NCBI GenBank assembly: GCA_024233675.1
Contig: JACKPH010000004.1
Coordinates: 55,898-119,897 of the forward strand
DNA: 64,000 nt
Direction: 5' to 3'
Origin: Thermotogae bacterium
GTDB taxonomy: Bacteria; Thermotogota; Thermotogae; Petrotogales; Petrotogaceae
Under the pieces are notes generated by a model, which saw only the letters and a program-made list of their open reading frames with translations, had not been told where the DNA came from and searched no databases. Shown piece by piece: positions 51,850 to 61,900 of the stretch. Numbering within the stretch: position 1 is the first letter of the stretch; every line of letters starts with the position of its first letter. The position numbers and the translations under genes were made by a program.

Positions 51850-52244
51850 GTATTTAATATTTCTTTCAGAATATCAAAAAACGAATTCCTGTTTTCTATT
51901 ATAAAGAGATTTGAATCAACTTTAAGATCTGATGCACCGAAATTTTTTACGGACTTAAAACTTTCAGACATTTTTTTGGAAATTCTCTCTTCTCTGTATA
52001 TTCCGTCAGGAATAATAACAGAAAAAATCACATTACCTTTTTCAAGTAAATTATCAACATGCCAGTGTTTGTTGTACTTTCCGGATTTATAATCTATATG
52101 ACGGCCTACTCTCTGATGAAGATTTTTCATTGCAGATCCTACATAACAATAAAGTCCTTTTTCTATGAGAACTTCTTTTTTCTTTATAATAATATTTATA
52201 TTTTCTTCGGTTTTTATTAAAAGTAAATAAGTACCTTTATTCAT
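51846..52244 (-). CDS. DUF123 GIY-YIG-domain protein
   Basis: This 132-residue protein is of the DUF123 GIY-YIG-like family (GTYLLLI ... LYCYVGSAMKNLHQRVGRH, then KHWHVDNLL). The later FGASDLKVDSNLF resembles the family FGxSDCxC motif but the Cys residues are replaced. It may be a small endonuclease-like protein; its role is unknown. The -35 of the MerR promoter overlaps its stop. Confidence 0.8.
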   Translation of the reverse strand: MNKGTYLLLIKTEENINIIIKKKEVLIEKGLYCYVGSAMKNLHQRVGRHIDYKSGKYNKHWHVDNLLEKGNVIFSVIIPDGIYREERISKKMSESFKSVKNFGASDLKVDSNLFIIENRNSFFDILKEILNT

Positions 52245-52363
52245 TTTTTCTCCTTTTATTTTAAAAAATTTTTTATTTTGATATTATGAAATTCATTAAC
52301 AGTTTATTAATAAAATTGATATATAATTTACATTGTATATATTTTTTTCAAATGAGGTGAATT

Positions 52364-54358
52364 GTGAAGAAGCCCGAGAATTTTGAAAAATATTATTATA
52401 ATAAATATTTAAATCAAATCAGAATTTTTTTTCTGATATCTATTTTTTTATATAATATTATAACAATTATTGATTTAATTTTATTATCCGGTGAATCATT
52501 ATACAAAGTCCTTTTAATAAGGTACGCATTTTTTACCCCTATTGCGGTAATACTTTTATTATGCAGTTTCAGAAAAAATTTTGAAAAATATTACAAAACA
52601 ATAATATCCTTTACAACATATCTCGGAGGAATAGGCCTTATAATAATAAATAACATTGCGGTTTCGGAAAATATATTCTCTTACAAATACGGTATACTTC
52701 TCACAATTATTTTTATTTATTTTCTTTCAAGAGTAGGTTTTATTCATTCTTCCGCAGTAGGCATATTAATATTTATTACATTCAATATACTGAAATCAGA
52801 AAAACTTCCTGAAATTGAATATGCGGATACTAATCTTATGCTCATTATATTTAATTCTATAGGTATTTTCACTTCATATGTTATGGAAAAATATGAGATA
52901 AACACTTTTAATCTTATAAACAAATTAAATGCAGAAAAGGAAAAAGTCGAAAAAACAAATGAAATTACTTTCAGAAAAATATTTGAAAATTCTATGGATA
53001 TTATATTCCTTATAGAAAAAGATACCATAAAAGACTGTAATCAGAAAACTCTTGAAATTCTCGGTTATGATGATAAAGAACAGATTATTAATAAAAAACT
53101 TTTTGATTTTGCTCCTGAGTATCAGTCTGAAAATAATTCATCAAAAAATTTCTATTACAACAACGTTGGAAAACTTTTCAACAGACAGAGTGTAAGATTC
53201 GAATGGACAGGAAGAAAATCAAACGGGGAAAGTATTCCGTTTGATGTTATAATAACAAAAATAACACTGAACAACAATTCTTTTATATATGCTTTCTGCC
53301 GAGATATGCGCAGGCAGAAAAAACTTGAAAATAAACTTATGAAACTAAGTTATCATGATCAGCTTACCGGACTTTACAACAGAAGATTTTTTGAGGAAGA
53401 AATAAAAAGAATAAATACAAAAAGAAATTTTCCTATTTCTTTAATAATAGGTGATGTAAACGGCTTAAAACTTATAAACGATTCCTTCGGACACACGGCA
53501 GGGGATAAGCTTATAATTTTGGGTGCAAAAGCTATTTCTGATTCCTGCAGATCAGATGATATTATTTCAAGAATAGGCGGAGATGAATATGCTGTACTTC
53601 TTCCAAAAACAGGTGAAGAAAAAGCAAAAGAAATAATCAAAAGAATAAGAACAAACATGAAAAACCATTCATTATCAGGTATTGAACTTTCAGTATCTTT
53701 TGGTCTTGAAGTAATAAATGATGAAAATACAGATTTCGAGGAAATTTTTAAAAATGCCGAAAGCCATATGTACAAAAGAAAACTTTTTGAAGGTCAGAAT
53801 ATGCGTATAAAAACTATTAATACAATACTTGAATTACTTCAGAAAAGAGATAAAAATGAAAAGGAACATTCCGCCAATGTATCATTTTTATGTGAATGCA
53901 TAGGAAAAGAACTTAAAATGAGTGCGGAAGAAATTAAATCTCTGCGTATAGCAGGACTTATACATGATATAGGAAAAATAGCAATAAGCGAAGAACTTCT
54001 TAACAAACCAGGAGTTCTTACAAAATATGAAAAAGACGATCTGAACAGACATTCGGAAATAGGCTACAGAATTTTAAGCACTGTAAATGATATGTTTGAA
54101 ATTGCGGAATATATATTATATCATCATGAAAGATGGGACGGGAAAGGATATCCTAAAGGTTTAAAAGGTGAGGAAATTCCTGTTTATTCAAGAATAATAT
54201 CCGTAGCCGATGCTTTTGATTCTATGACAAGATTCAGAACATATAAACCGGTTTTTTCAGAAGAAGAAGCATTTAATGAATTAATAAAATGTTCAGGTTC
54301 TCAGTTCGACCCTGAACTTGTAAATATATTTATAAAAAATTTTTATAAATTCAGATAA
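52364..54358 (+). CDS. PAS-GGDEF-HD-GYP protein (c-di-GMP synthesis and breakdown)
   Basis: This 664-residue protein has an N-terminal membrane part of about five helices (to about residue 180). A PAS domain (about 205-320) follows, then GGDEF (RIGGDEYAVLL at about 404) and an HD-GYP phosphodiesterase (GLIHDIGKIAI, YHHERWDGKGYP). Both opposite activities thus sit in one chain. The start is GTG at 52364 with GAGGTGA upstream. It stands before the yjdF riboswitch and has its own promoter region. Confidence 0.9.
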   Translation: MKKPENFEKYYYNKYLNQIRIFFLISIFLYNIITIIDLILLSGESLYKVLLIRYAFFTPIAVILLLCSFRKNFEKYYKTIISFTTYLGGIGLIIINNIAVSENIFSYKYGILLTIIFIYFLSRVGFIHSSAVGILIFITFNILKSEKLPEIEYADTNLMLIIFNSIGIFTSYVMEKYEINTFNLINKLNAEKEKVEKTNEITFRKIFENSMDIIFLIEKDTIKDCNQKTLEILGYDDKEQIINKKLFDFAPEYQSENNSSKNFYYNNVGKLFNRQSVRFEWTGRKSNGESIPFDVIITKITLNNNSFIYAFCRDMRRQKKLENKLMKLSYHDQLTGLYNRRFFEEEIKRINTKRNFPISLIIGDVNGLKLINDSFGHTAGDKLIILGAKAISDSCRSDDIISRIGGDEYAVLLPKTGEEKAKEIIKRIRTNMKNHSLSGIELSVSFGLEVINDENTDFEEIFKNAESHMYKRKLFEGQNMRIKTINTILELLQKRDKNEKEHSANVSFLCECIGKELKMSAEEIKSLRIAGLIHDIGKIAISEELLNKPGVLTKYEKDDLNRHSEIGYRILSTVNDMFEIAEYILYHHERWDGKGYPKGLKGEEIPVYSRIISVADAFDSMTRFRTYKPVFSEEEAFNELIKCSGSQFDPELVNIFIKNFYKFR

Positions 54359-54395
54359 ATTATGTATAATAATATGTGATATAATTTTAAAAAAG

Positions 54396-54480
54396 TCGGG
54401 ATAAAAACACAATTCCGGTCGGTAGTCCGGATGCAGCACAAAGCTGTCAGTAACCTGCCTCCTTGGTTGTCCGGTCCCGA
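54396..54480 (+). promoter_or_regulatory. yjdF-type riboswitch
   Basis: This is a structured leader before the yjdF gene. Nested pairings are visible: TCGGGA (54396-54401) with TCCCGA (54475-54480), ACAATT (54409-54414) with GGTTGT (54465-54470), GGTAG (54421-54425) with CTGCC (54455-54459), and GCAGC (54433-54437) with GCTGT (54443-54447). yjdF RNAs are known to control YjdF genes and to bind azaaromatic compounds. The Shine-Dalgarno lies about 12 bases after the closing stem, so control is probably at translation. The assignment rests on gene context and folding, not a covariance search. Confidence 0.8.
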
Positions 54481-54504
54481 GATATAATTAAAGGAGGAGC
54501 AACT

Positions 54505-54927
54505 ATGAACACTGTTTTTTCAAAATTCACTGTTTTTTTTGAAGATCCTTTTTGGGTAGGAGTTTACGAAGTCGGTTATGATGATAGCATAAGCATTTAT
54601 AAGCTTACTTTCGGATCGGAACCAAAAGATTATGAAGTTTATTATTATCTTCTTAAAAATTATAATTCTTTCAGATTTTCTTCCAAATCATATTCTGAGA
54701 ACAATTCAGAAAAAACAAAAATCAATCCGAAAAGACTTCAGAGACTTATAAACAAAGAACTTAAAAAGCACGGAATTTCCACAAAATCTCAGGAAATACT
54801 CAAAAATCAACAGGAAGAATTTAAAACAGAAAAGAAAAAATTTTCAAAAAAAGAAGCAGAACTTGAAAGAAAACGAAAATTTATTCTTAAACAGGAAAAA
54901 AAACATGATAAAAAACGCGGTCATTGA
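54505..54927 (+). CDS. yjdF: YjdF-family protein (DUF2992)
   Basis: This 140-residue protein matches the YjdF family (DUF2992). The conserved start FTVFFEDPFWVGVYE, the stretch LTFGSEPKDYEVYYYLLKNY, the mid INPKRLQRLINKEL and the charged coiled tail ending KKRGH are present. It is thought to help cells cope with azaaromatic compounds; the mechanism is unknown to me. The ATG at 54505 follows AAAGGAGGAGCAACT; a longer frame from 54463 would be inside the riboswitch. The end at RGH TGA matches the family, so TGA is a true stop here. Confidence 0.9.
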   Translation: MNTVFSKFTVFFEDPFWVGVYEVGYDDSISIYKLTFGSEPKDYEVYYYLLKNYNSFRFSSKSYSENNSEKTKINPKRLQRLINKELKKHGISTKSQEILKNQQEEFKTEKKKFSKKEAELERKRKFILKQEKKHDKKRGH

Positions 54928-54928
54928 A

Positions 54929-54961
54929 AATAACAGAACTCAAAAGAGTTCTGTTATTTTT
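54929..54961. terminator. Bidirectional terminator
   Basis: AATAACAGAACT pairs with AGTTCTGTTATT and is followed by T. It also overlaps the remnant 3' end of the broken GGDEF gene. Confidence 0.8.
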
Positions 54962-56025
54962 CATAAACAACTGTTTTATTTTTTGAATTTTCCTTTGCAC
55001 GGTAAAGTGCTTTATCGGAGTCATTAAGCATAGAATTAAGTTCTATATCTTCTTTAAAAACCTGAGAAACTCCACATATATAAATAAAAAATAACTGAAC
55101 CAAGCTGTACGGAAAATTCTTCCTGCACATTCACAAGTGAATATTTTATATCATTTATAAAATTAGTATAATTTACGACTTTTTCAATTTCCGTACCTAT
55201 ATTTATGGTTTTTTCAGGATAAATTTTTTTCAGACATTCTTTTGTATATGTGTTAATATCAACTATTTTACCTTTTACATCAGTTACTATAATTCCCTGC
55301 TCTATTACTTCAAAAAGTTTATCTCTTGCAATAGGAGCTATATTTAAAAGTTCATGCCTGAAAAGAGCATAAGCAAGCATTAAAACACCCGGAATATAAA
55401 GAACTGTCATTGGTATATACACTCTGAGCGAGGTAAGAATTGCAGTTTTTAAAAGAGTAATTCCGAAAGTAAGAATCATGCTAAGTATAACTGTTATAAC
55501 CTGTTTTTTTAATTCCGAAGATACCTTTTTCAGAAAAATAAATAATAAAACAATTGACAGAAAAGGCAGAAAATAATTAAATGCAACAAGCATTTTCCCT
55601 ATTGTAGTAGATTCAACAACAAGAACATTACCAAAAATATCACTTTTATCTATATAAATATTCTGACGCATTATATTAAAATATTTATCCGTAAATATAA
55701 GAATTACCGAGAGTGATTCAACAAATGTAGAAACAATAAGAAAAGGTTTTATTTTCCACTGAGAAGTATAATACATTGTAAAGTAAAGAGTAGATAAAGG
55801 TACCGCAAAAACACCTATTTGCTGAATATTTCTCCAGAATAATTTACTTTCAAATCCACCGGAATTTAATTCGGCATAAGTGGCAACAGTCCACAGCAAA
55901 GCTGCTGAAATAAGGAAAAAAAGCGGAACCGATCCCTGAACTTTCCTATGTAAAAGTGAATAAACAGCAATAAACCCCAAAAAAACAGATGAGGCTACAA
56001 GTAAAAAAATTATTATAAATTCCAT
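54954..56025 (-). pseudogene. 7TM-PAS-GGDEF diguanylate cyclase with internal deletion
   Basis: The first 320 codons code for a 7TM sensor of the same type as the protein at 44564-46081 and the beginning of a PAS domain. Near 55075-55085 the frame breaks. In the next frame the sequence continues as the tail of a GGDEF domain (GVSQVFKEDIELNSMLND, then SDKALYRAKENSKNKTVVYEK) to TAA at 54954. About 150 codons, holding the end of PAS and the GGDEF active site, are missing. The start is ATG at 56025 with AGAGGAAT upstream. The original gene was therefore a diguanylate cyclase, now inactive. Confidence 0.85.
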
Positions 56026-56203
56026 AAAAATTCCTCTCATTTTTTATTAAATTTGTTTAAAAATACATTAAAAATTATATCATCTTAATTTTAATTTTAT
56101 ATACTTTAAATTAAAATTATATACGTATTTTAAAAAAAATATTTGAATTTATTCTTATTATAAAGTATAATTTAATTATAACGGGGATAAGGGGGATTAT
56201 AAT

Positions 56204-57232
56204 ATGGGTGAGGAATTTTTAAACGAAAAAGAGATAACAGAAGACATTAACCTTTGTAATAGCAATGGAACATTAAATAAAGAAAGCATAGGATGGTCAC
56301 GGAAAAGTCTTTTTGACTGCAATCTTAAAGGTCGGTGGTTAAGAAAAAAAAGATGGAATTACTGGTCTGTAATAAGTCCGGAATGTCTTTTTTCCGTAAC
56401 TGTTTCAAATATAGATTATGCCGGAATGGTTTTTGCATATTTTTATGATTTCAAAACAAAAAAATTCATAGAAAAAACTGTAATGACTCCTTTCGGAAAA
56501 GGCTGTAAAATGCCTTCAGGTGTTCATGAAACTGTTTCTTTTATAAACAAACAGATGAACGCCGATCTGATTGCCCAAAAAAATGATACAAGAATTTTAT
56601 GTTACTCTGCAGATTTCGGTTCGGAAAAACTATCGGCTGATTTTACGGTTAATTTCCCTGAAAATCATGAAACATTAAATGTAGTTATTCCATGGAATGA
56701 AAAAACATTTCAGTTCACTTCAAAACAGGAAGCTTTACCTGTTGAAGGGTTTTTAATAGTTGGGGAGGAAACTTATAATTTTTCACGTGAAAATACTTTT
56801 GCATGTCTCGACTTCGGCCGCGGAATATGGCCTTATAAAGTTTACTGGAACTGGGCTAACGCTTCGGCAATAATAGACGGACGAAGCGTAGGTATAAATC
56901 TCGGCGCAAAATGGACAGACGGAACAGGTATGACAGAAAATGCACTCGTTATTGACGGAAAAATAATTAAATTAAGTGAAAATATAATATATAATTATGA
57001 TAAAAATGACTATATGAAAAACTGGTTTCTGAAAACAGAAATATCAGACAGAGTAAATCTTGAGTTTACACCTTTTTACGAAAGAATTGCAAAATCTGAT
57101 CTTAAAATAATAAAATCAGAAGTACATCAGATGTTCGGATATTTTAACGGTTATATAAGAGATAAAGACAACAATAAAATCATTTTCAAAAATATTATAG
57201 GATGTGCTGAAGATCATTTTGGCCAATGGTAA
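56204..57232 (+). CDS. DUF2804 family protein
   Basis: This 342-residue protein matches DUF2804. The LKGRWLRKKRWNYWSVISPE start, the long beta-rich middle, ENTFACLDFGRGIWPYKVYWNWANA and the C-terminal VHQMFGYFNGYI are typical. The family is widespread and unassigned; its beta-rich body resembles hydroxysteroid- or lipid-binding barrels, but this is only a guess. It is followed 9 bp later by a Nudix gene, so the two may be co-transcribed. Confidence 0.8.
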   Translation: MGEEFLNEKEITEDINLCNSNGTLNKESIGWSRKSLFDCNLKGRWLRKKRWNYWSVISPECLFSVTVSNIDYAGMVFAYFYDFKTKKFIEKTVMTPFGKGCKMPSGVHETVSFINKQMNADLIAQKNDTRILCYSADFGSEKLSADFTVNFPENHETLNVVIPWNEKTFQFTSKQEALPVEGFLIVGEETYNFSRENTFACLDFGRGIWPYKVYWNWANASAIIDGRSVGINLGAKWTDGTGMTENALVIDGKIIKLSENIIYNYDKNDYMKNWFLKTEISDRVNLEFTPFYERIAKSDLKIIKSEVHQMFGYFNGYIRDKDNNKIIFKNIIGCAEDHFGQW

Positions 57233-57241
57233 GGAGAAATT

Positions 57242-57748
57242 ATGTTTGAAATAAATATCGGACTTTCAGAATATGAAAAAAATTCGAAATTCAACACCAG
57301 AACAGCCGTAAGAGGTATTATAATGAAAAACGGAAAAATTCTTATGGTACACACGAACAAAGGTGACTATAAATTTCCGGGCGGTGGTGTTAAATTCGGA
57401 GAAAGCATTACAAATGCTTTAAAACGTGAAGTAGAAGAAGAAACAGGCTATATTGTAAAAGACATCAGAGAAAAAGCCGGTGTTGCCTTTCAGCGTAATC
57501 ACGATAAATATGAAAAAGATGCAATTTTTGAAATGAAATCCATATACTTTTTCTGTACTGTTTCTGACAGTATATCAGAGCAGAATTTAGACCAGTATGA
57601 AAAGGAGCAGGAATTCGAACCGAAATGGATTTCTGTTGAAGAAGCTTTAAAAAATAATATTTCAATTATAAAAAACCAGAACAACAATCCATGGCTTGAA
57701 CGTGAAATAGAAGTATTAAAAAAATTAAACGAAAATATCATTAAATAA
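57242..57748 (+). CDS. Nudix hydrolase
   Basis: This 168-residue protein has the Nudix box GGGVKFGESITNALKREVEEETGY (about 48-71, quoted in part: GGGVKFGES and REVEEETGY). It hydrolyses nucleoside diphosphates linked to another group. The substrate (8-oxo-dGTP, ADP-ribose or other) cannot be read. It is the second gene of the DUF2804 unit and ends in a terminator. Confidence 0.9.
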   Translation: MFEINIGLSEYEKNSKFNTRTAVRGIIMKNGKILMVHTNKGDYKFPGGGVKFGESITNALKREVEEETGYIVKDIREKAGVAFQRNHDKYEKDAIFEMKSIYFFCTVSDSISEQNLDQYEKEQEFEPKWISVEEALKNNISIIKNQNNNPWLEREIEVLKKLNENIIK

Positions 57749-57781
57749 GAAATACCTCCGAATTATACGGAGGTATTTCTT
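57747..57781. terminator. Bidirectional terminator overlapping a stop codon
   Basis: AAGAAATACCTCCG pairs perfectly with CGGAGGTATTTCTT. The minus-strand gene ends inside it. Confidence 0.85.
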
Positions 57782-58277
57782 ATTTAACCGGTATATATAT
57801 ATCCAGATGAATTATACCGTCTTTTATATACTCTTCTTCAAAAGCAAGTCTGTTTTCCCATGTTTTGGTTTTGTATTCATTATTATTAATATAATCAAAA
57901 ATCTTTTTATACCCAAGAGGTATATTAACAAATGAATTAGTGTGAGGATCTTTTATAGTAATTTTAGCATATGTATCTTTTTCAATATATGTTATTTCAG
58001 CTCCTTCACATTTAGGAGTAAAATCTTCAGGTAATATATATGCACATACATATCCTCTTAATCCGAATTTTTCTGTCTGCTCTTTCGAAACATACGGAAA
58101 ATCCCACCCTATCTTTTTCGGAACATATCCTTCATAATCCAAAAGCCCGCTCTTTTCAGCCCAATTGTTCATATAAGCTATTACATCATCTTCCGGGCTC
58201 GGTGTTATCATAACATATCTTGCAACTTTCATTTTCGGAACATCAACAATCGTTATTTCACTGTACATTTCATCCAT
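57780..58277 (-). CDS. GyrI-like small-molecule-binding protein
   Basis: This 165-residue protein resembles the GyrI-like / AraC effector-binding family (start ITIVDVPKMKVARYVMI). It has no DNA-binding domain, so it may be a ligand-binding or sequestering protein. The ATG at 58277 follows AAGGGGTGTGCA; the longer frame from 58298 is less likely. It is transcribed away from a MarR gene, and the region between them holds MarR operators, so the two are probably co-regulated. Confidence 0.75.
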   Translation of the reverse strand: MDEMYSEITIVDVPKMKVARYVMITPSPEDDVIAYMNNWAEKSGLLDYEGYVPKKIGWDFPYVSKEQTEKFGLRGYVCAYILPEDFTPKCEGAEITYIEKDTYAKITIKDPHTNSFVNIPLGYKKIFDYINNNEYKTKTWENRLAFEEEYIKDGIIHLDIYIPVK

Positions 58278-58338
58278 TGCACACCCCTTATTATACAAAA
58301 GTATAATGTATTATACCATAAAAAAATAAAAATACAAT

Positions 58339-58386
58339 AGTTGCTTAAGAAACTACATTTATGTTATAATAGTTTCGCAAGAAACT
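58339..58386. promoter_or_regulatory. Two MarR-type operators around a promoter
   Basis: AGTTGCTTAAGAAACT (58339-58354) and AGTTTCGCAAGAAACT (58371-58386, perfect arms) flank a TATAAT box at 58365-58370. They share AGTTnCnnAAGAAACT. The MarR protein encoded downstream would repress its own gene, and probably the divergent GyrI-like gene. Confidence 0.75.
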
Positions 58387-58402
58387 TTTTTGAGGTGATA
58401 AT

Positions 58403-58873
58403 ATGGATATGATTACGGCGGGGCGGCTTATAGTAGCAATAAACAAAAACCTTGAATCCCTGTTCAGAAAAAAAATTGAAAATCTTGATTTTAACTGTAG
58501 CTATCTTGAATATTTACTTGTAATAAGTTCTTTTGACGGTATAAATCAAAAAGATATAGCAAAAAAAACAATTGTCGGAAAAGCAAGTGTTTCGAAAGTA
58601 GTAAAATATTTTACTGAGAATGATCTTGCATATATGAAAAAAGATACTAACGATTCGAGAATAAAATATGTATACATAACTGAAAAAGGCAAAAAAATCT
58701 CTGATGAATTCAAAAAAACATTTATTGAATTAAACTCACTTCTTATAAAAGATTTTTCGGAAGAAGATTACTCTGTTTTCAAGCATCTTCTTGAAAAAGC
58801 TCTGAGAAATTCCTGTCCGGATAACAAAGAATTAATAACCGAAGAACTGAATTTCCTTATGAAAACTCAGTAA
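58403..58873 (+). CDS. MarR-family regulator
   Basis: This 156-residue MarR protein has HTH NQKDIAKKTIVGKASVSKVV and wing (NDSRIKYVYITEKGKKI). GAGGTGATA precedes the ATG. It is likely autoregulated through the paired AGTTnC...GAAACT sites directly upstream. The ligand is unknown. Its divergent neighbour is a GyrI-like ligand binder. Confidence 0.85.
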   Translation: MDMITAGRLIVAINKNLESLFRKKIENLDFNCSYLEYLLVISSFDGINQKDIAKKTIVGKASVSKVVKYFTENDLAYMKKDTNDSRIKYVYITEKGKKISDEFKKTFIELNSLLIKDFSEEDYSVFKHLLEKALRNSCPDNKELITEELNFLMKTQ

Positions 58874-58991
58874 TTACATTTTATTTGCATTTATTTCCGT
58901 ATAATCTCTTTTTTCATAGTTATTTAATATTTATTAAACAATTTTTATTTAAAATAAAAACATAAAAACTATAAAAACGGAAGGTATTCGT

Positions 58992-61900
58992 ATGACTAAA
59001 AAACTTATAGGTATAGATATAGGATCTACAACAGTAAAAGCCGTTGTAACTGATTATAGCGGAGAAAATATATTTTACTCATGTTATTTAAGACATAATG
59101 CTTCTCAGTCAGAAACACTTTTAAAAATACTTAAAGAAATAAATTCAGAATTTCCGGATGAAAAATTTAAAATAGCCATGTGCGGTTCCGGTGCAGGAAC
59201 TATCTCCGAATTTATAAAAGTTGATTTCGTTCAGGAAGTTGTAGCAAATTCAATAGCTATAAAGAAGTTTTACCCGGAAACAAAAGTTGCAATAGAACTC
59301 GGAGGACAGGATGCAAAAGTTCTTTTCTTCTCACACGATGAAAATACAGGAAAAACAATAACTTCGGATATGAGAATGAACGGCTCATGTGCCGGAGGTA
59401 CAGGAGCCTTTATAGATCAGATATCAGAACTTCTCGGAATAAAAATAGAAGAATTCAACGGATATGCAGAAAAAGGAAAAGTTGTATACGATATTTCAGG
59501 AAGATGCGGTGTTTTTGCAAAAACCGATATTCAGCCTCTTCTTAATCAGGGTGTTTCAAAAGAGGATATAGCTCTTTCATCTTTTCATGCAATAGCAAAA
59601 CAGACAATAGGCGGACTTGCACAGGGCACAGAAATAAATCCTCCTGTTATATTCGAAGGCGGACCTTTCCATTTTAACCCTGTTCTTGTGGATGCTTTTA
59701 TAGAAAGACTTGATTTAGACAAAAACAGCTGTATAATCCCGAAAGAACCCGAAATATTTGTTTCTGTGGGAGCAGCTTTATCCACAGCAGTTCTTTTTAA
59801 GGACAGCAATGAAAAAGAACTTAAAGAAGTTATAAACAGTATAGAAGAGTTCAGAAAATCAAAAAAATACTCGGAAGATTCGGAAAATATTTTCTTTACT
59901 TCCGAAGAAGAACACAGAAAATTTAATGAACGTCATAATTCTGAAGAAATAATCAATCCGGATAAATACTCCGGAAAAACCTTAAACGGTGTTTTGGGTA
60001 TTGATGCAGGCTCAACAACCTCAAAATTTGTCATAATGGATGAAAACGGAGATATAGTTTATAAATTTTATTCAAATAATTTCGGTGATCCTTTAAACAC
60101 TGTTAAAAAAGGTCTTATCGAAATGAAAAAATTTTTCCTTGAAAAAAATATTAATCTGAATATTCTTACTACAGGGGTAACAGGATACGGGGAATTACTT
60201 TTTTACAAGGGATTTAAAATTGATTATCATAATGTTGAAACCGTATGTCATTCAAAAGCAGCTATGAATTACAATCCTGATGTATCATTTATACTCGATA
60301 TAGGCGGTCAGGACATGAAAGCAATAAAAATAGATAACGGAATAATAACGGAAATTATTCTTAACGAAGCATGTTCCGCAGGATGCGGTTCTTTTATAGA
60401 AACATATTCGAAATCTTTAAAAATACCTGTTGAAAAAATATCCGAAATGGCTTTTAATTCAAAATCACCGTCAAGACTCGGTTCAAGATGTACAGTTTTC
60501 ATGAACAGCAGTATAATAACAGAGCAGAAAAACGGTAAAACAACAGAAGATATAATAGCCGGAATATGCCGTTCTATAATAGAAAATGTATTTACAAAAG
60601 TTGTAAGAATTAAAAACTTTGACGATCTCGGAAATTCAGTAGTTGTTCAGGGCGGAACATTTAAAAATGATGCTGTATTAAGAGCCTTTGAACAGTACAC
60701 AGGTAAAAAAGTAATAAGGCCTAAAAATCCCGAAATGATGGGAGCTATAGGTGTAAGTTTTCTTGCTTACGAAAACTTTATTATGAATGAAAAAGAATCT
60801 TCATTCATAGGACTTGAAAATATAGAAAATTTCGAATACAGAAAATCCCACGGAAATATATGCAAATTCTGTACGAACAACTGCAACAGAACAGTAGTAA
60901 CATTCCCCGACGGAAGTTATTTCGTTACCGGAAACAGATGTGAAAAAGGTGAAGTTCTCAGTACCGATGAATTAAGGGAAAAAATTAAAGAAACAGAAAA
61001 TATTCCTGATATGGTAAAATTCAGAAATGAAATGATATCAAAAAATTATATTGATTTTGATAAACCATCAAAAAATATAACAATAGGTATACCGCGAGTA
61101 CTTGAATTTTATAATAGTTTCCCATTCTGGAATGCTTTTTTCAGAACTCTCGGATTTAATGTAATAGTTTCTGATAAAAGTTCTTATAAAATATTTGAAA
61201 AAGGTCTTAAATATATACCTTCGGACACAGCATGTTTCCCGGCAAAAATAGTACACGGTCATATAGAAAATCTCGTTGAAAAGAAAGCTGATATTATTTT
61301 TATGCCTATGATGATGGAAAAATATATAAATGAAGAAAACCGTGAAAACGAATACCATATGTGTGCGATAATTCAGGGATATCCTGCAGTTGTAAACATA
61401 AACAACGGACCTTTCGAAAAGAAGAACACCGATTTTCAGTTTCCTATGTTCAGATGGTATAACAAAGGTCTCAGGAATAAACAGCTCAGAACTTATCTGA
61501 AAGAAAAATTCGGTATAGAAGGACATATTGTTGAAAAAGCAATAGAAAACGGTGATTTTTCGGAAAATAGTTTCAGAAGTGCTTTGAAAACAGAAGCTAA
61601 AAAAATTATAAAAGATGTTGAGGACAAAAACAAATTTGCGGTTGTTCTCGCCGGAAGACCTTATCATTACGATGAACTGATAAACCATAACTTATCCAAA
61701 CTTTTTACAAACAACGGAATTCCGGTAATAACTCTTGATGCACTTGACAATATATATGAAGAAGATCTAAGTTTTACAATGCCGGAAATAGTAAATCCTT
61801 TCCACACAATGCTATTCGCAGGTGCAAAAATAGTTGCAAGAAACAGACATCTTGAAATGTGTCAGATAGTAAGTTTCGGATGCGGACACGAAGCTATAAA

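Noticed and set aside
54463..54504. Earlier start of the yjdF gene
   Set aside because: It would begin inside the riboswitch. The ATG at 54505 has a strong GGAGG site and matches the family start.
61068..61688. Long open frame on the minus strand inside the dehydratase-activator gene
   Set aside because: It is a shadow of a strong coding gene, has no ribosome site and no recognisable domain.
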